DNA from: Sequoia sempervirens
Taxonomy: Eukaryota; Streptophyta; Pinopsida; Cupressales; Cupressaceae
Direction of reading: 5' to 3'
Assembly (NCBI GenBank): GCA_007258455.2
Contig: VDFB02270651.1
Coordinates: 704,655,360-704,719,359 of the forward strand
DNA length: 64,000 bases
In this document: piece by piece, positions 35,740 to 45,900 of the stretch
Numbering within the stretch: the first letter of the stretch is position 1
Layout: each line of letters starts with the position of its first letter
Notes under the pieces: model-generated
What the model saw: the letters and a program-made list of their open reading frames with translations, nothing else
What the model was told of the DNA's origin: nothing
Databases searched by the model: none
Translations under genes and position numbers: made by a program

Positions 35740-38213
35740 GTTTGGGGGTTGTAGGAAAAAACACCAAGAAGACTTATGAAGAAAAGTACATGAAATTTCA
35801 TATGAAGAAAAAGGAACCTGTTACAAGAAAGAATGTTGAGAAAATGGTGGATGTTTATGCACAAGACATGGGTATTTCTAAGGAAAGAGTTTGGATTGCT
35901 TTAGAGAAAGCCAAAGTCAATAAGAGTGCAATTGAAGCATCTGGGAGCACCAAAAGATCAGGTAGGGTAGCTACCACTCCCCCATTAGTCCAAAAGTCCT
36001 CTAGGATTTACTTGCTGCTAAAGAAATAAGGAAAACTACTACTAGTTTTCTAGTAAGGGGGAAATCCCCTCCTGTTGTGCACACCACAAGGGCAGAGAAG
36101 AAAAAGATCACTACTATTGCACCCTCCAAGTCCCCTACCAAAAGGAGAGTAAAGAAAAAATCCAAAAGAGAGAAGGGAATTGGCATTAATGTTGTAGATG
36201 AAGAAGAAGATCTATAAGAAGAAAGACCATGGTTGTTCCAAAGAGGAAGGAAAGATGCTTCACAAGGTGAAGCCAGTACCAAGAGGAAAATACATGATAT
36301 TATTGATGCTGAAGTGAAGAGGAAATTGAAAAGGAAAAGGAGGCATTCAAAATTTACATGAGGGAAGTGAAGAAGGAAGATAAGAAGGCTTCTTTGAAGA
36401 ATAAGAAATAAAAAGAGACAAGTCAGAATAAGATGTCTCTGGTGAAGGAAAAGAAATAGAAACAATAGGAAATACCTCATACTCAAATGAAGTTGGGGGC
36501 ACTATTTAATAGTATCATGCAAAATGAGATGTTAAAAGCTACTGTATAACTATATAAAGAATTGAATGAGGTAGAAAAAGCTACTATCATAGAAGCCATA
36601 GTCAAATACATTGTTGTATTTGAAGTTGATCTGAAGAATATCTGGATGGATATTCCTAATGATATTTGGAACATTTTGTTGAAAATAAGAGAAGAAGCCA
36701 TAATAGAACATGAAATGCTAGAGGATTAAGCCTTGGAAAGATTTGGAGGTTCATTGACTGAAGTAGATAGAGCCACATTGGCTACCATTTATAGCAAGGA
36801 GTTGAGAACAAAACAAAGAGTTACCACTCTCATGGGAAAGGACAAAGATGATCATGAAAGAATTTAGAAAGAGTGCAATGACAAAGCTAAGGAGATTGGG
36901 TACAAGTTTGGGCTGCTTCTGGTGACTAAGGAAGAAATCAAAGTTGATACTATTGCTCTGAAATCACATGTGGAAGGAGAATTACACACTGATGATGATC
37001 AACATGAGAAAGATACTACTAATTAATTCTCATAGGATAACACTCCTTCGAAAGTGGAGGATATGCCAAAAGAAAATAAAGAAGATGGATTAATCAGAGA
37101 AGATACTACATAGGAAAATGTTAAATCTTCTTCTCTAGTACAAATTATTGAAGTTGATCCTTTGGTAAACACAAGAAACATTGTAGAGGAAGAAAAAATA
37201 GAGGAAATGAATATAAGTGTTGATGTGTAGCATGAGGAAGGAAAATATGATGAGGAAAAAAAAGAAGAGCATCAAGAAGAAGAGGACAAGGAAAAGGATC
37301 CATCTGAAGATGTAGAGAAAGATAAATCAACTGACTCAGGTATTGCAGATAAAGAAAAGGCTAGAGAAACTACAAAGTATTTGGTGAATCTTTTGGTTCC
37401 TTCAGAGATTCTCTAAGGAATCTTCTAAGTGTTTATCCTAGCTTCCAGTTGGTTGTGTCCTCACAACTATTGCAAGTGTCGATGAATCAAGATAATGCAG
37501 ACTTGAACAAGATATCTCCTATTCACAAGATACAACTAGGAGACTTGTTCCACACAACCACTAGAAAGTAAATCATTGATACATATCAAAAGAGTGGAGA
37601 GGTAATGGATGAGGTAGTGAAAGAATTGCATGAGATCATACCTAGATCAAACATAGACACATCTCTCTCCAGTATGGATAATCTTAAACTGATGATTGAT
37701 TCCTTCAAATCATATGCATCCAAACTAAAGGTAAAAGTAGAGAAGGAAGTGGAAAAGAGGATGAATAAAAAAAGAATGTTGGAGATCAGAGAGAATTGTG
37801 CAGTTGCAAATAATAAGTTGTCTAAATTGTTGAAGGTTGTAGAAGCATGTGTACTTGAGGCTAGGGCACTACTGTAGTATGGGATGAAGTGGCTTGGAGC
37901 CACACAAAGTATAAGAAAGGAAATGGACTCCATCGAGTCTCAAATTAAGACAACCTCCAAGGTATATGACCTAGCTACTAACCTCACATGTGCTACAAGG
38001 GTTCTCCTAGAGGATCTTCATAAGAAGTTTTTCCAATTACAGGCTCAAAAAGAAACTATCATTTTGTAGTTTGGAGAAGTCATAGATGCGGTAAATCCCA
38101 ACCTCACAATTGTTTCTAGAACACTTCTTAGTGTTGTAAAGGAAAAGAAGATGAATCCAATACCTACTACTCTGGAAGAGGGAGAAGAGCTCCTACTAGA
38201 AGTGGAAATGTAG
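35740..38213 (+). pseudogene. ORF B, C-terminal part, unknown family
   Basis: Read from the acceptor at 35739 to TAG 38211-38213, with frame changes near 36003, 36310 and 37380. Order: a basic N-part (KNTKKTYEEKYMKFHMKKKE), a Lys/Arg run with nuclear-signal character (RRVKKKSKREKG near 36145-36180), a long Glu/Lys-rich part (36310-37380), and a coiled-coil C-terminus (KLKVKVEKEVEKRMNKKRML near 37720-37780; LLEDLHKKFFQLQAQKE near 38010). The basic, acidic, coiled-coil order is that of ORF A. No catalytic motif is visible. It probably belongs with the N-terminal part at 31036, split by an intron or later insertions, but joining them is inference. Confidence 0.5.
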
Positions 38214-38550
38214 AATAGGTTGTGTGGAGGGGTTAGAAATCTTAATCAAAAGCATAAATCATTAAAAAATGAAGCATTAAGCACAAACACAATTTTTACC
38301 TTTGACATCCTTGTTGATTGAGCTCCAAGATGCACCCAAGTCTTGTTGATTTTTCTCCAAAGTTGAAATGTGGATTGCTCACAATTGCACCAACATAATA
38401 TTAGCACAATTCAAGATGCTTAAATGAGGGGATGAAGGCCCAATTTATAGAAAATTGGAGTGTAAAATGGAGGGATAGGATTGAAAGTTAATGAAGGGAT
38501 AGGATTGAGTGTGGAGGTGATGAATAGATCAATAGATGTGGCATATTAGC

Positions 38551-38570
38551 ATTGTGACAAGTGTCACAAT
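38551..38570. repeat. 20-bp palindrome
   Basis: ATTGTGACA, two bases (AG), then TGTCACAAT. The arms match exactly. It lies 22 bases from a second palindrome. Confidence 0.9.
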
Positions 38571-38592
38571 TAGGTGCATGGAGAAGAGTGAA

Positions 38593-38618
38593 GTGTGCTC
38601 ACACATGTGTGAGCACAC
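38593..38618. repeat. 26-bp perfect palindrome
   Basis: GTGTGCTCACACA followed by its exact reverse complement, with no spacer. It could form a cruciform or bind a dimeric protein; it sits in the putative Tat LTR. Confidence 0.9.
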
Positions 38619-38924
38619 ATTGGGATAACACCTCATTTAATTTTGGAGGCTATGTGTAAGATAGTGGAGGTAGGTGGGATTTGTGGCATTAACAAGACAA
38701 GAGTAGGGGGTTCAAGATGAATTTTAAATTGGAGAATGTTAGTAATGATGAGGGTTAGGGTAGTTGGTTAGAGATTAGTTAATATAATTAGGTGGGTGAG
38801 GTTAACAAACCTAGGTGGAGTCAAAAGTTGGAAAATGGGCTAATGGAGGTTAGTTCATTAATTAATTAGGGATTAATTAATGTAATTGGATTTTAAAAAG
38901 AAAGGGGGTTTAGGTGGGGTTAAT

Positions 38925-39105
38925 TATATAACAAAAAATATTTAATTAACTAGAAGAACTAAAGGTTTTGGTAATGACATAATTAATTAAATAAAATATT
39001 TAATTAATTATGAGAGGAAAAAGGCTAATTAATTAAATAAATATATTTAATTAATTAGAAAGCAAGAAATGAGGTGAATTAATTAAATAAAATTATTTAA
39101 TTAAT
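38925..39105. repeat. Series of AT-rich inverted repeats
   Basis: Four neighbouring copies of the pattern AATTAATTAAATAAA..TATTTAATTAATT, near 38925-38955, 38980-39010, 39026-39058 and 39075-39105, each close to self-complementary. They lie just inside the LTR start. Confidence 0.75.
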
Positions 39106-39129
39106 AAAGTCAGATTTGGGGTGACTACA

Positions 39130-39140
39130 TTTTTCCCCTC
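39130..39140 (-). other. Tat polypurine tract
   Basis: GAGGGGAAAAA on the minus strand directly abuts the LTR start TGTAGTCACC. This junction is what fixes the element's orientation at this end. Confidence 0.6.
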
Positions 39141-39142
39141 TT

Positions 39143-39172
39143 TGATGCAGTGTCCAAAGTGATACTGCATCA
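39143..39172. repeat. Hairpin next to the polypurine tract
   Basis: TGATGCAGT (39143-39151) and ACTGCATCA (39164-39172) are exact complements across a 12-base loop, two bases from the polypurine tract. Confidence 0.8.
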
Positions 39173-39428
39173 GAGAAGTTTAAAGTTTTCCCCAATGAGA
39201 TGAAGGGCTAGTTAGGAGGTGATGCCCCCTCGAGAGACTAACCAGAAAAAATTTGAAAAAATGTTTTTGGTTGGGGTCTCGAAAAAGGTGGCCTAAAATG
39301 ATAGGGAATTGGTGTAGAAGAAAAATTTAGTAAGAATTAGAAGAAGAAATGGAGAAATAAGGTAGAATAGGGATGAAGAACGATATTTTTGATGTGACTA
39401 GAAGAAAATAAATTAGGGTTAAATAGCC

Positions 39429-39436
39429 TATAAATA
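39429..39436 (+). promoter_or_regulatory. TATA box of the antisense PMD ORF
   Basis: TATAAATA within CCTATAAATAGG, 81 bases before the ATG at 39510 and about 300 bases outside the Tat LTR start. It points away from the LTR, into the element, on the strand opposite to gag-pol. This is the spacing of a plant promoter with a leader of about 50 bases. Confidence 0.55.
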
Positions 39437-39509
39437 GGCTTGGAGGGGCTCAAAAATTCATTTCCATCCTTTGATTAGAGGAGTGAAGTTGAGGTGGCAG
39501 AGTGAAGCA

Positions 39510-41810
39510 ATGGCACAGATTCCTCATGATACACATCTTGCAAAGCAAGTTCAGGAGTATCAACGGGTGGAGGATGTAGGATATCTGGTACGTTACCTAT
39601 CCCCTAGGTTTAGGTCATGTTAGGTGGGTCTAGAGTAGGTCAAACTAGGGGTCAAATTTTGGGGAATGAATGCACCATTTTATGAAATAGCACCTAAGGG
39701 AACGATTGCAACACTCACATACAAAGAAATCACACCTACATTTCCATGGCATCTGTGATAAATTTTGACACCCATATTGAAAATCATGGTGCCTGCATTT
39801 GGTGCGCATGCATTTGACACGTATGTGCTCAGAGGGGATTTGGGAAACGGTGCATGAATTTTGCGGCACTTGCATCAAAAATTGACACGCCTGTATAAAA
39901 TGACGCTTGGTTGAAAAATTGGAGTGCTTGTATCTAATAAAACAATTCTTGCACTAAGACGGAGGCATGGTTTCACAAGGGATGGAAAGGTGGGTTAATT
40001 AGGCTAAGATAAAGGTCATGTTTTGATTAAAAGGATTGATGTTAGCATGTGCAATGATGCAGGAGGACCTGAAGGTCCTACAATCATGTGAGCAGTGGAT
40101 GAGGGTTATGGGGACTCTACGATAGAGGCTGATGCCAGAGGATGATGACTAGTTGCATCTGATAGGGTTATACTTTGTTTCCCACATGCCCCAGATTTGG
40201 GCACACAGGTCGCTTATGATAGCACTAGTAGAGCGATGGAATAATAAGACTAGCACTTTTCACTTGCCAATTGGGGAGGCTACAGTCACACTATAGGATG
40301 TGTGGAAAATTCTTCGATAGCTAATTTGTAGGGAGTTAGTAGAGTATCAGCTCTAGGGGGTGAGGGCTAGGCTGTACAGTGTATTTTCTTGTCAGGATCT
40401 TCTGATCAATGGTGTAGAGATGGATTTGGATGTTGGAGTGGGGATATGACTAGATCTAGTTCTTTTTTTAGATACATTGATTACTAGGACCCTAATGCTA
40501 GATAGGAGGTCATGAGGCTTTGCAATTAGCTGGGCAGGGGTTATGGATCATATGTTTGAGGATGGCATAGTGTATGCATGGGGGGTGATAGTCCTAAGAG
40601 ATCTATACAAAGAGCTCCATGATGTGGTGTATAGAGGTGGGTAGAGCTTAGCCATAGGGGTGACCCTACTAAATGTGTGGCCATTTGAGTGTATTGTTGT
40701 GCTTTGACCAGTATGTGATAGATGACGGGGGCCAGATATGCCTTACATCTTTATGTATGCAAGGTTTCAATGACAACATCACATGGGTGAGTTGGATCAT
40801 TGGAGAAGAGTTATTGATGATATGGATACCTTTGTCTAGCAGCCATACATTGATTGTGAGGATTAGGAGAATGATCACCTCTACATGTTGTATGTTTAGA
40901 GAGTACACTATTTGATAGGGAAAACTTAGGTTATTATCAAGAGATATCTACCAATGTGGGTACTACAAGAGTTTGGTTAGAGATAGGATGTTCCATAGGT
41001 GGAGGTGGTATTCAGTAGGGTGGCTCATGAGAGGCAACTTTGGGGTGGGTTTATTGAGTATGATACAACTTTTTAGAGTTAGAGAGTCACATCAGCAGTG
41101 GCCTGGGATGACATAGTTGATGATGACTAGGGAGATCAGGGTCTATGTGGAGAGGATATTAGTAGAGAGGATGATGAGGGAGAGGAGGGTGGAGGAGAGG
41201 AGGGGCACCATGTGCAAAAAAGAGGTGGGGATTTACAGAGTCAAGTGGATGTAGTGTCACTAGAGAGGGACCAACTCCATCAAGAGTGTGATTAGGCACG
41301 ACAAGCTCACCTACATTTTGTGGGAGAGAGGGATATGTCACTGGTAGATGTGTGATTACAGTGTGAGATGGATGTTTGGGTTGGTACATTGATTGTAGAG
41401 AGAGATGAATCCTAGGTAGTTGCATAGGTACTAGCTAGTGAGAGGGATGCAGTGAGGGCAGAGGTGACCAAATTAGTTGGTGAGCGAGATGCCACCATAG
41501 CATAGGAAACTAGATTATAGGGGCTGATGGATGCAGGGGTGGTGGGGGAGATGGTGGATAGTTGGATCAGTTCTACAAGGATGTGTATAGGCTTTGACAG
41601 GAGTGGGATGTGGCTTGTGATATGTTGGATGGTGGAGTGGTAGTTGAGTTTGTAGAGTTTGGTCATGCTACCCGAGAGGTAGAGATGGATGTGGGAATAT
41701 GAGGAGGCTGTACCACCAGAGTGGAGGATAGCCATTGTTTCAATTAGCACAAGGTCACATAGTCCAGCTCACTTAGGGTCATCAGTTACTATGGGTCCAC
41801 CATGAGCACT
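39510..41810 (+). pseudogene. Antisense accessory ORF with plant mobile domain (PMD), decayed
   Basis: Exon 1 is 39510-39587 (MAQIPHDTHLAKQVQEYQRV...), ending CTG then GTACGT, a good donor. Exon 2 starts at 40063 after TGCAG; both sides are in phase 0. Exon 2 carries PMD hallmarks: ERWNNKTSTFHLPIGEATVT then DVWKILR (40231-40320), and DGIVYAWGVIVLRDLYKEL with LLNVWPFECI (40563-40695). An Asp/Glu-rich part and a helical ERDAVRAEVTKLVGERDA stretch (41440-41490) follow. Many stops, mostly TAG (for example 40294-40296, where Gln is expected), show it is dead. PMD proteins occur in plant transposons and in domesticated MAIL-type genes. Here it lies between Tat pol and the 3' LTR on the opposite strand, so I read it as an antisense accessory ORF. 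Its role is unknown. Confidence 0.7.
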
Positions 41811-44800
41811 ATGGAGAGATCCATCACAGAGGTCTCCTGACAAGTGATCAGATGCAAGGAGCACAGGATAGTGCCTATTGATTATGAATTTTTGTTTTTA
41901 TTCCCCAGGATGGGCTCAAATTTTGTACACATGAGAGGCTATCATACATTTTATATCATGATATTTATTTTGATATATATGATATGATGGATTTGTTTCT
42001 ATATGGATTATGCAAATGTGTTTATGGCTTTTTATTATGTGATGTTTGATTAATTATGCATGTGATGTAGTTTGTATTTATGGATCCTATATGATGATGT
42101 TTATACTAAATATTACTGTTGGATGATGATAATGTATTTATTATTATGTGATGGATGTTATGTTTTTTATTATGATATGCATGACATATGGATGTACATA
42201 ATTGATGACATTTGAAGCATTTTCCAAAACTTTGTGATAAAAAAATCATGTGTAACTATTATTCTGGTGTCTCATGTGGTTCTATATGGTTTGTGCAAAT
42301 GTGATTGTCTGTATGTCCTAGGATTATGTGATGATTTTTTAATTATGTTTATGGATCCTAGATATTTATTGATAGATGTCAATGTGATGTATTTTATATG
42401 GATATTATGATGTATTATTATGATATGCATGGGATGTATTTCACATATAGGTGACCCAGCTAGCTGAACTTGTGTTTTTTTTTCTTTTCGACTGTCATAT
42501 GCCATACCTCTCGGTTATAAAACTAGGATTGAGAACTCAATAATGGCACTTTGCTGCAGTGATTTCAAATATGAAAATTAATAAAATAAGCTAGGAGAAC
42601 AATAGTTCCATAGGCTGAAGTGCACATGTATGTGAGAGAACAAGGATCGTGCACTTAAGATAGTTTGATTTTCAAATGTTTTATATAGAAACGTGTAATT
42701 AATTATTATAGCGAAAGTACTTGGTGGGATGCCTCCCTCATTTCGACCACATAATCTAAAGCAAGCATGATACACAAACAAAGGAGGCCTATTAATATTT
42801 ACATTGGTATGCAAGCCCTTATTAACACTCATGTGCATGTTATTTAATATGATGGTTGAATGTGTTTAATAGTAATGTTTATGTATCTGTGTTATGCTAA
42901 TGATGTTCTTATTCATATTTCCTATATGATATTTTGATGGGATGTGTATGAATGTTATGCCATTGATGTAACTTGGATGTCAACCTCTTTACATTGCTAC
43001 TTGTGATGGTTTTTGTATCTAATTGGCAATGAATGATTTTGCATTGTGGAAAAATAATTAGGAGGGATCAATAGGTTTCTTAACCAAAGTTGTTAATGAC
43101 ACTAGGTAAGTTTTGCCTCAATTTTTTAGTGCATTCATGAATCTGACATCATTTCAATGACCTTTTATCAATTTTGTACTCAAAATTCCCTTGTTAAAAT
43201 CATGCAGGTGTGAGTATTTGTTTTTTTTTCCATGATACATCTTGTATTCTAGTCTAGGTGTGTAGGGGGGGAATGGTTAGTGCTAGAAAGAAGTAGATGA
43301 GGGGATGGAGGGGTGTGTGTTTATCGTGCTAGGAAAATGTGGTTTGCAATCCTTAATTTGATATATCAAGAAAAACTATGCCCTAATGGTATGATCATGT
43401 GTCCTTCATGGACTTTGAGACTCACAAGAATATGCAAATAAAAGATTAAACTGAGTTATTGAATGATTCCTAACACCATAGTGGATCATAGAGGGGATTA
43501 TATATAGAAAACCGGATTTTTGAACCCCTCCAGCTATAGTGTAAGAAATCAATAGTAAGTATAGCTAATAAAAAACATGCCATACAAGGTAACCCATATC
43601 TACTCTATACCTTGTTATCAACACACCGAGATATGAAAATATCAAGGCGGCCTTAACTCAGTGACTTCATAGATCACAACAATAAATTTAAAAAAAAGAA
43701 AAATCCAATTCTCTTGCCAAGAAAGGGAGACTAATAGATGTTGTCGGACCAAGGAAGGATGCATCCTATTGGGAAAATATGGGGAGATTTATAATGGGTG
43801 GAAAGCGATGCGACAGGGGGATTTTGATGATTATGTGGATAGTTTAGTTCTAAGGTTGTTGCGGGCATGTGTGTTGTTTGCTTCTGCATTTGTTTATCTT
43901 AGGTGAATTGAGTGGTATATGTGAGATGGTGAATTGTTTATTATGTGTGGATTTTATTGCGGGATGGAATTTTATTACGTATGACTAGGTGAGCAACTAG
44001 GTATTTTGAATACCACTTCCCACTATTATGACAGGGTGGGGTGATGGTGGGATAAGATGGGAGTAGTAGTGGCTAATGCATGTCTTCTACAAAAACCATT
44101 GTATAAAGACCATGTGTGTGGAAGGTGGTGTCGTACAATTTGGGAAGCAATGAACATTATTCCTCAAGGATGGATAGGTTTAGGAAGATATAGGTTCATG
44201 TTTAATCGATGTTTTCTATCAAACCTTTATTCTTTTCTAAACTTCAAAGTAATGTTGTCCATTTGTGCTTATGTAGACATGATTTCTAATTCTTTTATAT
44301 CTTGCAGAAATGTCAATGTTCTTTGCTCAAAACCTACCATTTGTCATTATTATAGAGGTATGTAGCCGAGTGACACAAAGGAGGATGAAATAGGTGTGTA
44401 TATGGTAGGCTAGGCAGTGCAATTCCTTCATGCCAACTACAAGAAAAGATGGATGACATGGTGTTAGGGTGGTTAATTTTCAGCCAAAAGTTATCCAACA
44501 ACAAAACAATCATGTGAGATCTATTATGGGTGGGTGGTTCAAGTGAGGTTAAGGGGGTGAATAATGTTCCAAGCCATAGTGGACAAGGATAGTGGATTTA
44601 TTATGGATATTCATGGTGGATTCATTATGATTACAAGAGGAAATGGCCTAATAGATGGTGGATGTGTCTCTACACATGGTGCATGTTTGCTAGGTTTTCA
44701 CCATGGTACTTTCCCAAGGTACCACATAGTGGTTTTCACTATTGGATGGATTATTTCTCTTTACTATATATTATATATAGTTGATTTTTTTTTTTTGACA

Positions 44801-44815
44801 TTTTTGTATTTTTTC
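41811..44815. other. Tat spacer between antisense ORF and pol
   Basis: Non-coding, rich in 'atgatatgcatg' and 'ttatgtgatg' words. A diverged direct repeat occupies 41990-42240 and 42269-42440, with a weaker copy near 42840-42970. ORFs here (for example near 44057-44365) show no motif. This is the ordinary place for the long untranslated region of Tat elements. Confidence 0.5.
41990..42440 (+). repeat. Diverged direct repeat in the Tat spacer
   Basis: Both units run in the order 'tctatatgg.tt.tgcaaatgtg', 'attatgtgatg', 'tttatggatccta', then 'tattattatgatatgcatg'. Unit length is about 170-250 bases. It looks like an old tandem duplication. Confidence 0.6.
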
Positions 44816-45900
44816 TCATGTGAAGAATTTTTTGAGATGGATGATATTCATGGGTTCTTCTAAGGGTCCTCCTTCCATGGTAGCTAATTCATATGCCCCT
44901 AATCCATATTTTATTGTAATGATGTAAGGGCCTAGCCAATTAGGTTATAAATTTCCCTTCTTTTCTCGTTCCTGCAGGTTATGCTGATTTTCTTTAAAAA
45001 CCAAGTCTCTGATTGTAAATTCTCTAGGTTTAATCTTCTTGGAATATGATTTGTGGAGCTTGTGCTAATATTCTCTAAGATGATTGAGGGAATTCAATCA
45101 TTTTTCATCTAAAAGCTTCAGCTGTTGGAGACATGCCATATGGTATTCTTCATCATTGATGAGGTGCTTTAAAGAAATTCTCAAAGATGGAATTTCAACC
45201 TCTATTAGCAAGATGGATTCAACACTATATACCAAGGAATATGGAGTGACTCTAGTAGGCGTGTGAATGCTAGTGCGGTATGCCCATAGGGAAGGATTAA
45301 GTTGTAAGTGCCAATCATGACTAGCTTCATTGACTGTTTTCTTTAGGATTCTTAGGATGGTTTTATTTGTAGCCTCGGCTTGGTCGTTTCTTTGTGGGTA
45401 ATATGGGGTGGAAAAATGGTGTTGAATGTGGAATTGTTGACACAAATTATGGACCTCTTGGTTTCTGAAAGGGCATCCGTTGTCTATAATGATGGAAGTA
45501 GGAATGCCAAAGCGATAGATGATGTAATGGAGTATGAATTTAGAAATCTATTTCTCGGTAACATAGGTCATAGGTATGGCTTTGACCCATTTGGTAAAAT
45601 ATTCAATGGTGGTGATTATAAACTTATGACAATTTGAGGATGTTGGGTGTATCTTTCTAGCGAGGTCTAGTCAGCATTGTGAGAAAATCCATGTAGTGAT
45701 AATGGGTTGCAATGCTTGTGATGGTGCATAAATCAAGTTGTTGTGTTATTGACAAGGCTTGCATACCTTCACCAAGTTGATAGCATCTTGTTCCATCATG
45801 GGCCAATAATATCCTATGCATAGAAATTTTTTAACTAGCATAGGTCCACTAGAATGGGCTCCACAAATACCTTGATGTACCTAATTTAGGGTGGTTTGAG
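44816..45900 (-). pseudogene. Tat integrase
   Basis: On the minus strand: a zinc-binding region GICGAHSSGPMLVKKF then YYWPMMEQDA (45870-45780), catalytic core with IDNGCPFRNQEVHNLC (45480-45440) and YYPQRNDQAEATNKTIL, where the Glu is the third catalytic residue (45400-45350). A C-terminal part reads NWLGPYIITIKYG and ends HLKKFFT with TGA at 44818-44816. A 115-codon open stretch is kept at 45445-45098. Scattered stops elsewhere. It would insert the element into host DNA; this copy cannot. Confidence 0.8.

Larger units (their letters stand above)
38221..39129 (-). repeat. Putative 3' LTR of the Tat element
   Basis: On the minus strand it starts TGTAGTCACCCC at 39129, directly after a polypurine tract, and is taken to end CCACACA at 38221. 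It contains two exact palindromes and a series of AT-rich inverted repeats. The 5' LTR is outside the window, so the edges cannot be checked by pairing. Confidence 0.55.

Noticed and set aside
36001..36486. 161-codon Leu/Phe-rich minus-strand ORF resembling a membrane protein
   Set aside because: Shadow of the Lys/Glu-rich ORF B on the plus strand.
39510..41810. A host PMD gene
   Set aside because: Many stops in the PMD itself, and its place between Tat pol and LTR fits an element accessory ORF better.
44057..44365. 102-codon plus-strand ORF
   Set aside because: No recognised motif, in the Tat spacer; not supported as a gene.
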